A stretch of DNA of 64,000 nucleotides, from positions 372,001-436,000 of the forward strand of contig NZ_JHEL01000015.1 of assembly GCF_000710345.2 (NCBI RefSeq), written 5' to 3'. The notes under the pieces are model-generated. The model was given only the letters and a program-made list of their open reading frames with translations. It had not been told where the DNA came from and searched no databases. Made by a program: the position numbers and the translations under genes. Source of the DNA: Curtobacterium sp. S6. GTDB taxonomy: Bacteria > Actinomycetota > Actinomycetes > Actinomycetales > Micrococcaceae. Positions 48,118-58,681 of this stretch are shown piece by piece (position 1 is the stretch's first letter; each line of letters begins with the position of its first letter).

Positions 48118-48873
48118 TCACGAAAGAGGATCGGTAGGCGGCGCGCCGCTCGAGGTGGAGCTCACGGCAACACCGGTGGCCCGTTCGATGGCTCTCCGCA
48201 ACCCGGCGGCGTCATCAACCACGCACTCTGCTCCGGCGTTCAACAATTCTTCCGGGTCGCCGAAGCCCCACGAAACGCCGATACACGGCATCCCGTGGGC
48301 CGCGGCGCCGACGATGTCGTGCTCCCGGTCCCCGACCATCACGCACGGGCCGAGGGTTTCTCCCCGGCCCGCCGCGTCGTCCCGCAGCAATGTCAGGGCA
48401 CGGTCGATCACCCCGGCCTTGTCGTGGGGCAGATGGCGGGTCTCGGGCTTCAACGAATCCCGCGCCCCGGAGACGACATCGAAGTATCCGGTCAGCCCAA
48501 AATCTTCCAGGAGGGTGTTGGTGGTCGGCAAGGGTTTTTGGGTCGCGATTCCCACCCGCGCGCGGCTCGCGGAGAGATCACGCAGAATCTCGACCAGGCC
48601 CGGGTAGACCCGCGAAACCCGACGCGCACGATCGAGATATCCACCCCTATACGTGGCCAATATGGCCTGGTGATATTCGCTGGGGATCGAGGTGTACTGC
48701 GTCAGCGAGCTATCGGTGGAGGGACCGACGAATTTTCGCAGAGTCTCGGGCGTTGGCCGTTCGAAGCCGTGCGCGGCGATCGCGTCGGAGAGCCCCTCCG
48801 TAATCGCCCCGGCCGGATCCAGGACGGTCCCGTCCAGGTCAAAGAGGACGGTCGGGACGTCGTGGGCGGTCAT
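48118..48873 (-). CDS. HAD family hydrolase, phosphoglycolate-phosphatase-like
   Basis: A 251-residue HAD phosphatase: VLFDLDGTVLD near 9-19 (nucleophile Asp), IATQKPLPTTN (motif II), the Lys in DSLKPETR and CVMVGDREHDIVGA (metal-binding Asp pair). The small helical cap is like Gph phosphoglycolate phosphatases; the true substrate is not certain. The ATG 48873 abuts the uvrA stop; an earlier ATG at 48876 overlaps it by 4 bases. GGAGG lies just upstream, so it is coupled to uvrA. Confidence 0.86.
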   Translation of the reverse strand: MTAHDVPTVLFDLDGTVLDPAGAITEGLSDAIAAHGFERPTPETLRKFVGPSTDSSLTQYTSIPSEYHQAILATYRGGYLDRARRVSRVYPGLVEILRDLSASRARVGIATQKPLPTTNTLLEDFGLTGYFDVVSGARDSLKPETRHLPHDKAGVIDRALTLLRDDAAGRGETLGPCVMVGDREHDIVGAAAHGMPCIGVSWGFGDPEELLNAGAECVVDDAAGLRRAIERATGVAVSSTSSGAPPTDPLS

Positions 48874-51758
48874 CATGCCTCCAAGACTTCCGCCAAGAAC
48901 TGGCCGGTGTAGCTGTCTTTCACTCGCGCTATCTGCTCGGGCGTTCCTTCCGCGACGACGGTTCCGCCGCCGGATCCTCCTTCGGGACCCATGTCCACGA
49001 TCCAATCGGCCGACTTGGCCACATCGAGATTATGCTCAATGGTCAGCACGGTATTGCCCTTGTCCACCAGGCCCTGGAGGACGTTGAGCAACTTGCTGAT
49101 GTCCTCGAAGTGCAGTCCCGTGGTCGGCTCATCCAAGACGTAAATGGTTCGACCATTCGAGCGCTTCTGGAGTTCCGATGCCAGCTTGACGCGTTGGGCC
49201 TCGCCCCCGGAGAGCGTCGGGGCAGGTTGACCCAACCGGATATACCCCAGGCCGACGTCAACGAGCGTGTTGAGGTGGCGAGCGATCGGCGTGAAGGCGG
49301 CAAAGAATTCGGCGGCTTCCTCGACCGGCATATCCAAGACCTCGGAAATGGTCTTGCCTTTATACCGAATTTCCAGGGTCTCGCGGTTATACCGGGCCCC
49401 GTGGCAGACCTCGCAGGGCACGAAGACGTCCGGAAGGAAATTCATCTCGATTTTCAGGGTGCCGTCGCCGTGGCATGCTTCGCATCGACCGCCCTTGACG
49501 TTGAACGAGAACCGTCCCGGGAGATAACCGCGCACCTTTGCCTCGTTGGTCTCGGCGAACAGCTTCCTGATGTGGTCGAAAACGCCCGTGTACGTGGCCG
49601 GGTTCGACCTTGGCATCCGGCCGATGGGGCTCTGATCCACGTGAACAATCTTGTCCAGGTGATCGGTCCCCTCGATGCGGCGGTGACGCCCCGGGACCTG
49701 TTTGGCCCCGTTGAGTTTATTGGCCAACGCCGTGTACAGGATCTCGTTGACCAGGGTGGACTTCCCCGACCCCGAAACGCCGGTCACCGCCGTCAGGACT
49801 CCCAGGGGGAAGGACACATCAAGGTTCTTGAGGTTATTTTCTTGGGCCCCCACGACCTTGATCATGCGCTTCTTATCCACCGGGCGCCGCTTCGAGGGAA
49901 CCGCGATTTCCCGGTCACGATTCAGATACGCGCCGGTGAGCGACTCACTGTTGCTCAACAGCTCGCGGTACGGACCGGAGTGCACGATGCGTCCGCCGTG
50001 TTCCCCGGCGCCCGGCCCGACGTCGACGACCCAGTCGGACTCCTTAATGGTGTCCTCGTCGTGCTCCACCACGATCAGGGTGTTACCGAGGTCCCGCAAT
50101 TTCGTCAGCGTTTCGATGAGCCGACGGTTGTCCCGCTGGTGCAGGCCGATCGAAGGCTCGTCCAGCACATACAGAACGCCCACCAGACCGGATCCGATCT
50201 GCGTCGCCAAGCGGATGCGTTGCGCCTCGCCTCCGGAGAGGGTCGCTGCGGCACGACCGAGATTCAGGTAGTCCAATCCGACATCCAAGAGGAATTGGAG
50301 CCGGGCATTGATTTCCTTGAGCACCTGTTCGGCGATGGTCCGCTCACGGTCGCTGAGTTCCAGACCGCTCATGAACTCTTTGGCGTCCGTCATCGACATC
50401 GAGGTCACCTCGGCGATCGAGGCGCCTCCGACCGTGACCGAGAGCATGGTTGGGTTCAGCCGGGCGCCCTGACACGCCGGGCACGGGACCTGCCGCATGT
50501 ACTGCTCGTAGCGATCCTTAGCCCGGTCGGATTCGGTCTCCAGGTGCTTGCGCTTGATATAGGCGTACACGCCCTCGAAGCCCGAGGTGTAACGGCGTTC
50601 GCGACCGAACCTATTGCGGTAGGACACCTCGACCTTGAAGTCCTTGCCATCCAAGATGGCGGCACGCGCCTTGGCCGAGAGGTCCTGCCAGGGGGTGTTG
50701 AGGTCGAATCCGACCTCTTTGCCGAGACCCCCGAGCAAACGCAACCAGTACTCGGAGGAGGCTTTTCCGAGGGACCAGGGCGCGACGGCGCCCTCCCCCA
50801 GGGTCTTTTCCGGGTCCGGGATCACGAGGCTTTCGTCCACCTCGAGGCGTGAGCCGATGCCGTCGCATTCGGAGCACGCGCCGAACGGACTGTTGAACGA
50901 AAAGGCGCGCGGCTCGATTTCCGTGGTCTCGATCGTGTGCTCGTTGGGGCAGGCCAGATTCTCGCTGAACACGCGCAGGCCGGCCTCGGAGTCGTCGTCC
51001 ACGAAATCGACCTCGACCCGGCCGTCGGCCAAGCCCAGCGCGGTTTCGATGGAGTCCGTCAGCCGCTGCTGGATCGATTCCTTGATGACGAGTCGGTCCA
51101 CCACCACGGAAATGGTGTGCTTGTACTGCTTCTTGAGCTTGGGGGCCTCGGAGAGCTGAATTTGTTCCCCGTCGACGATGGCGCGCGAGAAGCCCTGTTG
51201 GGTCAGGCTCGCGTAGAGGTCGACGAACTCTCCCTTGCGGGAACGGACCATGGGCGCGAGAACCTGCAGTCTGGTTTTCTCCGGATACGACATCAACTGG
51301 TCGACGATGGCCTGAGGAGTCTGCTGAGTAATCGGCTCGCCGCAGATGGGACAGTGGGGATGCCCAACGCGCGCCCAGAGGAGGCGCATGTAGTCGTAGA
51401 TCTCGGTGATGGTACCGACCGTCGACCGCGGGTTTTTGGACGTGGACTTCTGGTCGATCGAGACCGCCGGCGACAGGCCTTCAATGAAATCCACATCCGG
51501 TTTGTCGACCTGACCCAAAAACATGCGGGCATAAGCCGACAACGACTCGACGTACCGTCGTTGCCCTTCGGCGAAGATGGTGTCGAAGGCCAGCGAAGAC
51601 TTTCCGGATCCCGAGAGCCCCGTGAAGACGATCATCGCATTGCGTGGGATATCAAGATCCACGTTCTGAAGATTATTTTCCCGGGCTCCCTTGACCAGGA
51701 TGCGGGTGAGGTCCTGTGGGGTTCCGGGTGCTGTGGCTTGAACGTGCTGTGTGGTCAT
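48873..51758 (-). CDS. uvrA: excinuclease ABC subunit A
   Basis: A 961-residue DNA-damage sensor with two ABC modules. Walker A motifs are GLSGSGKSS (about 47-55) and [15 protein letters not shown]; signatures are [16 protein letters not shown] and [16 protein letters not shown]. Zinc-finger Cys sets are visible at CPNEH/CSECDG and [14 protein letters not shown]. It loads UvrB at lesions. A minus-strand TAGAAT at 51828-51833 may be the -10 box. No canonical SOS box was found upstream. Confidence 0.97.
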   Translation of the reverse strand: MTTQHVQATAPGTPQDLTRILVKGARENNLQNVDLDIPRNAMIVFTGLSGSGKSSLAFDTIFAEGQRRYVESLSAYARMFLGQVDKPDVDFIEGLSPAVSIDQKSTSKNPRSTVGTITEIYDYMRLLWARVGHPHCPICGEPITQQTPQAIVDQLMSYPEKTRLQVLAPMVRSRKGEFVDLYASLTQQGFSRAIVDGEQIQLSEAPKLKKQYKHTISVVVDRLVIKESIQQRLTDSIETALGLADGRVEVDFVDDDSEAGLRVFSENLACPNEHTIETTEIEPRAFSFNSPFGACSECDGIGSRLEVDESLVIPDPEKTLGEGAVAPWSLGKASSEYWLRLLGGLGKEVGFDLNTPWQDLSAKARAAILDGKDFKVEVSYRNRFGRERRYTSGFEGVYAYIKRKHLETESDRAKDRYEQYMRQVPCPACQGARLNPTMLSVTVGGASIAEVTSMSMTDAKEFMSGLELSDRERTIAEQVLKEINARLQFLLDVGLDYLNLGRAAATLSGGEAQRIRLATQIGSGLVGVLYVLDEPSIGLHQRDNRRLIETLTKLRDLGNTLIVVEHDEDTIKESDWVVDVGPGAGEHGGRIVHSGPYRELLSNSESLTGAYLNRDREIAVPSKRRPVDKKRMIKVVGAQENNLKNLDVSFPLGVLTAVTGVSGSGKSTLVNEILYTALANKLNGAKQVPGRHRRIEGTDHLDKIVHVDQSPIGRMPRSNPATYTGVFDHIRKLFAETNEAKVRGYLPGRFSFNVKGGRCEACHGDGTLKIEMNFLPDVFVPCEVCHGARYNRETLEIRYKGKTISEVLDMPVEEAAEFFAAFTPIARHLNTLVDVGLGYIRLGQPAPTLSGGEAQRVKLASELQKRSNGRTIYVLDEPTTGLHFEDISKLLNVLQGLVDKGNTVLTIEHNLDVAKSADWIVDMGPEGGSGGGTVVAEGTPEQIARVKDSYTGQFLAEVLEA

Positions 51759-51918
51759 GAACTGCCTGTCTGCGTGGTGGCTTCCGGACCGAAGTCCGCA
51801 ACGATTGCGTAGTTCGTTCGAAGATTTATTCTAACGAATGTCGGTGAATTTGGCGGGTTCATCTGCCGCTGGTGAACTTTGCCCGCGCGCGGGTTGTACT
51901 GGGCCCCTTCGAAAGACC

Positions 51919-51924
51919 TAAACT
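51919..51924 (+). promoter_or_regulatory. -10 box for leaderless MBL hydrolase gene
   Basis: TAAACT lies exactly 7 bases before ATG 51932, with TTGTAC at 51894-51899 as possible -35 (19-base spacer). No ribosome binding site is present. Confidence 0.5.
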
Positions 51925-51931
51925 CGGCACC

Positions 51932-52600
51932 ATGATGGCAATCGCTACCGAAAAGTTCGACCTGAATGACGTCACCATCCGTTATATCAGCGTCTCGGAC
52001 ATGGACAACAAGGTCTACCTCGTGACCTGCAAGCGCACCGGCACCCAGTTACTGATCGATGCCGCGGACGATCCCGACGCAATTTCCGGGTTGGTCGCCG
52101 CCGGAGCGCACGACGTCGACTCGCAGTGCGCCTGCTGCGGTAACGTGCAGCTGATCGTGACCACGCATTCTCACTGGGACCACGTGCGGGCACTGGCGGA
52201 GATTGCCTCTCGATCGGAGGCCCTGACGGCCTGTGGCGCGGCCGACGAATCGGATATCAAGGTTCCGATGGACATCACCTTCGAAGACGGCGACACGGCC
52301 GATTTGGAGGGTTTTTCCTTGGACGTCATCGGGCTGGCCGGTCATACGCCCGGCTCGATTGCTCTGGCATACTCCCCCGAGGACGGCCCCAGCTTCATTT
52401 TTACCGGCGATTCCCTCTTTCCCGGCGGCGTCGGGAAAACCACCTCTCCAGAGGCATTCCGGTCGCTGTTCCACGACGTCAAAACCAAGATCTTTGACGT
52501 CTACGACGACGACACCGTGATCCTGCCCGGTCACGGAGCTTCCACGACCTTAGGCGCCGAAAGGCCCCATCTCGACGAATGGGAGCAACGCGGCTGGTGA
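51932..52600 (+). CDS. metallo-beta-lactamase fold hydrolase
   Basis: A 222-residue metallo-hydrolase with THSHWDH at 77-83 (HxHxDH zinc motif), GLAGHTPGSIAL (third His), FTGDSLFPGGVG (bridging Asp) and ILPGHG (last His). This is the glyoxalase-II-like small class; the substrate is unknown. An SQCACCGNV segment with three Cys lies before the metal motif and is unusual. ATG 51932 (or the next ATG, 51935) is chosen from the TAAACT box. It is divergent from uvrA. Confidence 0.87.
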   Translation: MMAIATEKFDLNDVTIRYISVSDMDNKVYLVTCKRTGTQLLIDAADDPDAISGLVAAGAHDVDSQCACCGNVQLIVTTHSHWDHVRALAEIASRSEALTACGAADESDIKVPMDITFEDGDTADLEGFSLDVIGLAGHTPGSIALAYSPEDGPSFIFTGDSLFPGGVGKTTSPEAFRSLFHDVKTKIFDVYDDDTVILPGHGASTTLGAERPHLDEWEQRGW

Positions 52601-52609
52601 CCGCCCGCC

Positions 52610-52650
52610 GCCTCGGCTACCGTCTCCTCCCCGTGGGCGGCAGCCGAGGC
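52610..52650. terminator. weak hairpin between MBL gene and fhs
   Basis: A 9-bp stem (52610-52618 with 52642-52650) with a 23-base loop lies between two convergent genes. It could terminate both, but the long loop makes this uncertain. Confidence 0.35.
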
Positions 52651-52662
52651 ACGGCCCGGAGC

Positions 52663-54363
52663 TTAGAAGAGCCCGCGGATCGAGCCGCTCTCGTCGAATC
52701 CGATGCGCTCGGCCGCCGGGTGGCGTGAGAGACCCGGCATCGTTCTCATGGTGCCGCAGATGGCATAGACATAACCGGCGCCGGCGGCAAGCCGCACTTC
52801 GCGGATGGGAAGGCGCCAGCCCGTCGGGACTCCTCGCGCTTCGGGATCGGCGGAGATCGACAGATGGGTCTTGGCGATCACGACCGGCAAGGTCCCGTAC
52901 CCCAGCTGCTCGTATCGATCCAGTTGCCGGGCCGCTGAAGCCGATAGATCGATGCCCTCCGCGCCATACACCTCGGTCGCGACCTTTTCCAGCTTGGTGG
53001 CCAGCGGGTCCTCGTCCTGATAGGTAAATCGCAGCTCCCCCGGGTCCTCGCAGGCCCGGGCCACGGCCTCGGCCAGCTCGACCGCCCCTGCCCCACCTTC
53101 GGCCACCCCGCGGTGCACGGCAACCTCGACACCGAGCTCCTCGGCCACATCCCGGATCGCTTGATGTTCCGATGCGAAATCCGTGGGGAACGCATTAATC
53201 GCCACGACCGGTGAGATCCCGAAGGATTTCACGATCTCGACGTGCTTCTTCAGGTTCGCGGCCCCCGCCATGACGTCTTCCGGACTTTCCTCGAGGATCC
53301 CCTCGGGTAGGGCGGCGCCAGGCACGATCCGGTAACGCCCGGAATGAGATTTCAGCGCTCGCACCGTCACGACCAGGACCGCCGCGTCCGGACGCAACCC
53401 GCTCACGCGGCATTTCACATTCACGAAGCGCTCCGCGCCCATGTCGGAACCGAAGCCGGCCTCGGTGATGACGTAGTCGCTGTGGTCGAGAGCGACGTAG
53501 TCCGCAACAACCGACGAATTGCCCGTCGCGATATTCCCAAAGGGCCCGGTGTGGATGAGAGCGGGCACGTGCTCGAGCGTCTGCATCAGGTTGGGATGAA
53601 TCGCGTCGGCGAGAATCACGCTCAGGGCCCCGTCGGCCTTGAGGTCCCGGGCGGTGACCGGATCCCCCGATCTCGTCATGGCGACCACCACCCTGGCCAG
53701 CCGGTCCCTGAGGTCATCGAAGTTCTTGGCCAGCGATAACAGGACCATGAGCTCCGACGCCGAGGTGATGTCGAAGCCTGACTGGCGGGTCACGCCGTCG
53801 GCTCGTTCCCCGAGTCCCACCACGATGTTTCTCAATGACCTGTCGTTGACGTCCACGACGCGGCGCCAGGTGATGCTGCGCTCGTCGATGTCGAGCTCGT
53901 TTCCGAAGTGGAGGTGGTTATCCAGGATCGCTGCCAGCATGTTGTGTGCCGACGTGACCGCGTGAAAATCACCCGTGAGATGAAGATTGAGTTTCTCCAT
54001 CGGCACGATCTGGGAATAGCCCCCGCCGGCAGCTCCGCCCTTGATACCGAAGGTCGGGCCCATCGACGGTTGCCGCAGCGTCAGGCACGCGTCGCGGCCC
54101 GTCTGGGCCATTCCCTGAGCCAAGGAAACGCTCGTCGCGGTCTTCCCCTCACCGAGCGGGGTCGGCGTCACGGCCGTGACCACGATGTACTTGGCGTGGC
54201 GCCGGGCGGAACCGGTCGAGTCGTCGACCAGGACTTTGGCCACGTGCTTCCCATAGGGTTCCAGCTGGTCCTCGGGAATGCCGGCGGCGTCGGCGACCTG
54301 CGCGATGGGCCACAGGTCTGCCTGTTGGGCGATTTCAAGATCGGTTGGGAAGGTAGCCGACAT
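52663..54363 (-). CDS. fhs: formate-tetrahydrofolate ligase
   Basis: A 566-residue ATP-dependent enzyme that makes 10-formyltetrahydrofolate from formate for purine and one-carbon metabolism. It has the P-loop TPTPLGEGKTATS near 66-77, GGAAGGGYSQIVPM, and LTGDFHAVTSAHNMLAA. The length is normal for the family. GAGGAG lies 8 bases before the ATG. It converges on the MBL gene and is divergent from the helicase gene. Confidence 0.96.
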   Translation of the reverse strand: MSATFPTDLEIAQQADLWPIAQVADAAGIPEDQLEPYGKHVAKVLVDDSTGSARRHAKYIVVTAVTPTPLGEGKTATSVSLAQGMAQTGRDACLTLRQPSMGPTFGIKGGAAGGGYSQIVPMEKLNLHLTGDFHAVTSAHNMLAAILDNHLHFGNELDIDERSITWRRVVDVNDRSLRNIVVGLGERADGVTRQSGFDITSASELMVLLSLAKNFDDLRDRLARVVVAMTRSGDPVTARDLKADGALSVILADAIHPNLMQTLEHVPALIHTGPFGNIATGNSSVVADYVALDHSDYVITEAGFGSDMGAERFVNVKCRVSGLRPDAAVLVVTVRALKSHSGRYRIVPGAALPEGILEESPEDVMAGAANLKKHVEIVKSFGISPVVAINAFPTDFASEHQAIRDVAEELGVEVAVHRGVAEGGAGAVELAEAVARACEDPGELRFTYQDEDPLATKLEKVATEVYGAEGIDLSASAARQLDRYEQLGYGTLPVVIAKTHLSISADPEARGVPTGWRLPIREVRLAAGAGYVYAICGTMRTMPGLSRHPAAERIGFDESGSIRGLF

Positions 54364-54459
54364 GGGTCATCTCCTCTTCTGCAGTCGGGTCCCCTCCATT
54401 ATCTCGCCGGCGGGATATCCACGAAGTATCCGGGGCCCGTGAATACGCCGGCCTGTCGG

Positions 54460-54465
54460 TATCAT
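54460..54465 (+). promoter_or_regulatory. -10 box for leaderless helicase gene
   Basis: TATCAT lies 8 bases before ATG 54474, and no ribosome binding site is visible, which fits a leaderless transcript. Confidence 0.4.
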
Positions 54466-54473
54466 GGGTGACA

Positions 54474-57086
54474 ATGAAACTGCTCGAAGCGCTGAATCCG
54501 AACCTGGCCGATGTCGACCACCGGTATTTCCGAGGCGATTTTGCCTCCAACCCCCTGACGAGTGAGGAAATCTACGACGGATTCGCCGCGTGGATCGCCT
54601 CCCGTGACATGGAGATGTACCCGGCACAGGACGAGGCGGTTCTGGAGATCGCCGGTGGTGCCAACGTGGTGTTGGCGACGCCCACGGGCTCCGGCAAATC
54701 CACGGTCGCGGTGGCCGCCCATTTCGCCGGACTCGCCCAGGGTCAGCGTTCCTACTACACGGCCCCGATCAAGGCCCTGGTCTCGGAAAAGTTCTTCGAT
54801 CTTTGTGAGATCTTCGGGCCCGAGAACGTCGGAATGATCACCGGAGATTCCTCCGTCAACGCTCAGGCACCGATCGTGTGTTGCACGGCCGAGATCCTCG
54901 CCAACGTGGTCTTGAGGGAAGGCCAAGCGGCGGATCTGACCCAGGTGGTCATGGACGAGTTTCACTTCTACTCGGATCCGCAGCGAGGTTGGGCGTGGCA
55001 GGTTCCGCTCCTCGAATTGCCCCAGGCCCAGTTTCTCCTCATGAGCGCCACGCTCGGAGACGTGAGCCGGTTCGAACGGGAGCTGACCGACCTGACCGGC
55101 CGCCCGACGGCCTATGTGACGAGCTCCGAGCGGCCCATTCCCCTGAATTACTACTACTCCGAAGAGCCCGTCCACGAGGCGATCGAAGAACTCGCGACGA
55201 CGAACCAGGCCCCGATTTACGTCGTGCACTTCTCCCAGCTGCAGGCCATGGACCAGGCCCAGGCGTTGATGAGCATCAACATCTTGTCCAAGGAAGAGCG
55301 GGAACGCGTCGCCGACGCGATCGCCGGCTTCCGCTTCTCGGCGGGCTTCGGCAAGGTCCTGAACAAAATGGTGCGTCACGGGGTGGGGGTCCACCACGCC
55401 GGGATGCTGCCGAAATACCGGCGCCTCGTGGAGCAACTCGCCCAAACGGGCCTTCTCAAGGTCATCTGTGGGACCGACACCCTCGGCGTCGGCATCAATG
55501 TGCCCATCCGAACGGTCCTCATCACCGCGCTCTCCAAGTTCGACGGCGACCGCACGCGTCGCCTGAAGGCCCGGGAATTCCACCAGATCGCCGGACGCGC
55601 CGGGCGGGCGGGATACGACACCTCCGGTACCGTCGTCGTCCAGGCCCCCGAGCATGACATCGAGAACGCCAAGATCCTCGAGAAGGCCCGGGCAAAATTC
55701 GACGGCGACGAGAAGAAGATCGCGCAGTCCACGCGCGGAAAGAAGAAAAAGCCCCCGCAGGGGTTCGTCGCGTGGTCCCGCAAAACCTTCGAACAGCTCG
55801 TCGCGGCGGAGCCCGAACCGTTGACCTCCAGCTTCAACGTCACGCACTCCATGATGCTGAACCTTCTCGCCCGGCCGGGTGACCCCTTCGCCGCAGCGAA
55901 GAAGCTCCTGACGGAAAACCACGAGCCGCGCCCCCGCCAACGCGCGTTGATCCGCAAGGCGATCGGTATCTACCGGGAATTGTTGGCGGCCGGGGTGATC
56001 GAACGCCTTGACCACCCCGACGAGGAGGGCCGAACCGTACGCCTGACCGTCGAGTTGCAGGAAAATTTTGCCCTGAATCAACCATTGTCACCGTTCGCCC
56101 TTGCCGCGCTGACGCTGCTGGACAAGGAAGATCCCAGCTACAGCCTTGACGCGGTCTCCATCATCGAGGCGACCCTCGAAAAGCCACGGCAGGTTCTCAA
56201 CGCCCAGGAGAAGAAGGCCCGCGGTGAGGCCATCGCCGCGATGAAGGCCGAGGGCATGGACTACACCGAGCGCATGAACGCCGTCGATGACATCACCTAT
56301 GCGCAGCCTCTGGCCGAGATGTTGGAGGATGCTTTCGAAACCTATCGCTCCGGGGCTCCGTGGATCGCAGAATTTGAGTTGGCTCCCAAATCGATCGTCC
56401 GTGACATGTACGAGCGTGCCATGGGCTTCGGCGATTTTGTGCAGTACTACCAGATCACCCGGTCAGAGGGGATCCTGTTGCGGTACCTGTCGGACGCCTA
56501 CCGCGCGTTGCGACAGACCGTTCCGTTGTCATCGCTGACCGAGGACCTGGAAGACCTGATCCAATGGCTCGGCGAACTCATCCGGCAGACGGATAACTCC
56601 CTGATCGATGAGTGGGAAAAGATGACCTCCGGGGAGGACGTGGAGCCGGTTCAGGATTCCCTGGAGAACCTCGTGGCCGAGTCCGCCCCGAAGCTGACCG
56701 ACAACCGTCGCGCCTTCACGATCATGGTTCGCAACGCGATGTTCCGACGCGTCGAACTCTTTGCGGAAGAAAAGGACCGGTTGCTCGGGGAACTCGATGC
56801 CGAGTCAGGATGGGATGCGGATCGTTGGGCGGGGGCTCTCGACGAATATTTCGAGGAATATGACGACATCTACACCGATGCGGAGGCCAGGTCCCCCCGG
56901 CATTTGAGCATTGATCGCGAGGACGGAACCGTCTGGCGGCTGCGACAGGCATTCTCCGATCCGCAAGACAACTTCGACTTAGGCATCACGGCGACCGTTG
57001 ATCTCATGTCCTCGGACGACGTCGGGGCCCCCGTCATCCGAATCGACCACGTGGGTCAGCTCAAAGACGCACCCAGGGGTGAGTAG
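54474..57086 (+). CDS. DEAD/DEAH-box helicase with DUF3516 C-terminus
   Basis: An 870-residue superfamily 2 helicase. Motif I is ATPTGSGKST (about 67-76), motif II DEFH (about 161), motif III LLMSATLG (about 187) and motif VI QIAGRAGRAGYD (about 370). The C-terminal 430 residues match the DUF3516 helical domain of actinobacterial Ski2-like helicases, from memory. The substrate (RNA or DNA) is unknown. A GTG at 54468 is a possible alternative start; ATG 54474 fits the TATCAT box. It is followed by an alpha/beta hydrolase gene with its own promoter. Confidence 0.88.
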   Translation: MKLLEALNPNLADVDHRYFRGDFASNPLTSEEIYDGFAAWIASRDMEMYPAQDEAVLEIAGGANVVLATPTGSGKSTVAVAAHFAGLAQGQRSYYTAPIKALVSEKFFDLCEIFGPENVGMITGDSSVNAQAPIVCCTAEILANVVLREGQAADLTQVVMDEFHFYSDPQRGWAWQVPLLELPQAQFLLMSATLGDVSRFERELTDLTGRPTAYVTSSERPIPLNYYYSEEPVHEAIEELATTNQAPIYVVHFSQLQAMDQAQALMSINILSKEERERVADAIAGFRFSAGFGKVLNKMVRHGVGVHHAGMLPKYRRLVEQLAQTGLLKVICGTDTLGVGINVPIRTVLITALSKFDGDRTRRLKAREFHQIAGRAGRAGYDTSGTVVVQAPEHDIENAKILEKARAKFDGDEKKIAQSTRGKKKKPPQGFVAWSRKTFEQLVAAEPEPLTSSFNVTHSMMLNLLARPGDPFAAAKKLLTENHEPRPRQRALIRKAIGIYRELLAAGVIERLDHPDEEGRTVRLTVELQENFALNQPLSPFALAALTLLDKEDPSYSLDAVSIIEATLEKPRQVLNAQEKKARGEAIAAMKAEGMDYTERMNAVDDITYAQPLAEMLEDAFETYRSGAPWIAEFELAPKSIVRDMYERAMGFGDFVQYYQITRSEGILLRYLSDAYRALRQTVPLSSLTEDLEDLIQWLGELIRQTDNSLIDEWEKMTSGEDVEPVQDSLENLVAESAPKLTDNRRAFTIMVRNAMFRRVELFAEEKDRLLGELDAESGWDADRWAGALDEYFEEYDDIYTDAEARSPRHLSIDREDGTVWRLRQAFSDPQDNFDLGITATVDLMSSDDVGAPVIRIDHVGQLKDAPRGE

Positions 57087-57094
57087 CCCGCGCC

Positions 57095-57100
57095 TAGAAT
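57095..57100 (+). promoter_or_regulatory. -10 box for leaderless alpha/beta hydrolase gene
   Basis: TAGAAT lies 7 bases before ATG 57108 with no ribosome binding site between, a clean leaderless arrangement. Confidence 0.5.
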
Positions 57101-57107
57101 AGAGACC

Positions 57108-58538
57108 ATGCTCACTGCCGGTTCCTCCCCCGTCCCCCACCGCGTCGGCCCCTCCCACCGGGTCGGCGACCTTCTCATCACCGAGATGCGTTTCTCGGTT
57201 CCGCTGACCCATGCCTGGGAATGGACCCACCAGACCCCGTACTCCGAGGTCGACCCCGGCCGCCTCGGCGAGGAGACGATTGAGCTCTTCACCAGGGTCG
57301 TGACCCGCGTGGGCGGCACCGAAGGGCACGGATCGCCCGAAGACCGGCCGTACCTTCTCTACCTGCAGGGCGGCCCGGGCATGCCGTCGCCCCGCCCGTT
57401 GGCCGATAGCGGGTGGGTCGGCCACATGGCGAACACCTACCGCGTGGTTCTGATGGACCAACGAGGCACGGGCCTGTCGACCCCACTCACCGCGCAGTCG
57501 CTCGCCCTCCGGGGGAACGCTTCGCAGCAGGTCGCCTACCTGGAACATTTCCGGGCCGACTCCATCGTCGCCGACGCGGAGGCCATCAGGGCCACGCTGA
57601 CCCACGACGAGCACGAGAAGCGGTGGGCGACGCTCGGCCAGAGCTTCGGCGGTTTCATCACCCTGAGCTATCTGTCCTTTGCCCCTGAGTCGCTCCTGCA
57701 CTCGTGGATGACAGCGGGCCTGGCACCCATCAACTGCTCGCCCCGGGAGGTTTACGAGGCCACCTTCGAACGGATGGCGGAGAGAAACCGTCGGTTCTAC
57801 GACTGGTACCCGGAAGATCGGCGGCGGGCCGGTGACATCGCGACCTTCCTGGCGGAACGAGAGGCTTACCTTCCCACGGGGGAAAGGCTGACGCCGCATA
57901 GGTTCCAGATGGTCGGTCACCGCCTCGGCGGCACGTCGCGCGTCCACGGCCTGCATTACCTGCTGGAATCGGCGTTCTCCGAAGGCGAGGATCGGCTCTC
58001 CGAAAGCTTCCTGACCGACGTGGGTCAGGAGGTGACCTTCTCGGGTCGCCCGCTCTACGCGCTGATGCACGAGGCGATCTACTGCGACGGCCCGGGCATC
58101 GCCAGTAGGTGGGCCGCGGATCAGACGCGGCACGCACGCGGGGATTACGACGACACCGCCCGACCGCTCCTGTTCACCGGAGAGATGATTCATCCATGGT
58201 ATTTCCAGGAAGATCCGGCGCTACGCCCGCTGGCCGAGACCGCGGAATTGCTGGCCACCAAGGACGACTGGGGACGGCTCTACGACCTCGAGGTTCTCCG
58301 CTCGAATGAGGTTCCGGTGGCCGCCAGCGCGTATCGACCGGACGTCTACGTGGACTATTCGCATGCCATGGATACGGCGAGCACCGTCCGAAACCTCGCG
58401 ACGTGGACGTCGGATACGCTGCATCACGACGCGTTGGGCAACGACACGGAACTCGTGCTCGGCGCGCTCGGGAACCTGCTCAAGGATGCGGATGCGCTGA
58501 CCCATTTGCCTGTTTCTCCTGGTCACAAGGGAAAATGA
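57108..58538 (+). CDS. alpha/beta hydrolase, proline-iminopeptidase-like
   Basis: A 476-residue alpha/beta hydrolase of the S33 type. It has YLQGGPGMPSPRP (oxyanion HGGPG-like motif), VVLMDQRGTGLSTPL, and the nucleophile elbow LGQSFGGF with Ser179; the C-terminal half contains the likely acid and His (DVYVDYSHA). These proteins cleave N-terminal proline or related small substrates. The protein has no signal peptide. The start ATG 57108 is set by a TAGAAT box 7 bases upstream. Confidence 0.87.
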   Translation: MLTAGSSPVPHRVGPSHRVGDLLITEMRFSVPLTHAWEWTHQTPYSEVDPGRLGEETIELFTRVVTRVGGTEGHGSPEDRPYLLYLQGGPGMPSPRPLADSGWVGHMANTYRVVLMDQRGTGLSTPLTAQSLALRGNASQQVAYLEHFRADSIVADAEAIRATLTHDEHEKRWATLGQSFGGFITLSYLSFAPESLLHSWMTAGLAPINCSPREVYEATFERMAERNRRFYDWYPEDRRRAGDIATFLAEREAYLPTGERLTPHRFQMVGHRLGGTSRVHGLHYLLESAFSEGEDRLSESFLTDVGQEVTFSGRPLYALMHEAIYCDGPGIASRWAADQTRHARGDYDDTARPLLFTGEMIHPWYFQEDPALRPLAETAELLATKDDWGRLYDLEVLRSNEVPVAASAYRPDVYVDYSHAMDTASTVRNLATWTSDTLHHDALGNDTELVLGALGNLLKDADALTHLPVSPGHKGK

Positions 58539-58681
58539 CCTTCCGAAGCGATAACCTGGGTACTGAGACCATTCGCCCATCTTCACGACGAGGCCCCGCA
58601 AACGCTCGGCGGACGATAGGCTAGAGATTACAAACACTCGGTTGCGGAGCGTGGCCGGTGGGAAGCATTCGGGAGGTTTTC

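Noticed and set aside
49032-50852. A 606-codon open frame antisense to uvrA
   Set aside because: UvrA motifs on the minus strand are unambiguous.
51813-51838. Possible SOS box before uvrA (TTCGTT and AACGAA arms)
   Set aside because: The arms and the 14-base spacing do not match the CGAAC-N4-GTTCG type site known in actinobacteria.
54462-56081. A 539-codon open frame on the minus strand across the helicase gene
   Set aside because: It is antisense to clear helicase motifs and arises from high-GC codon bias; its protein has no recognisable domain.
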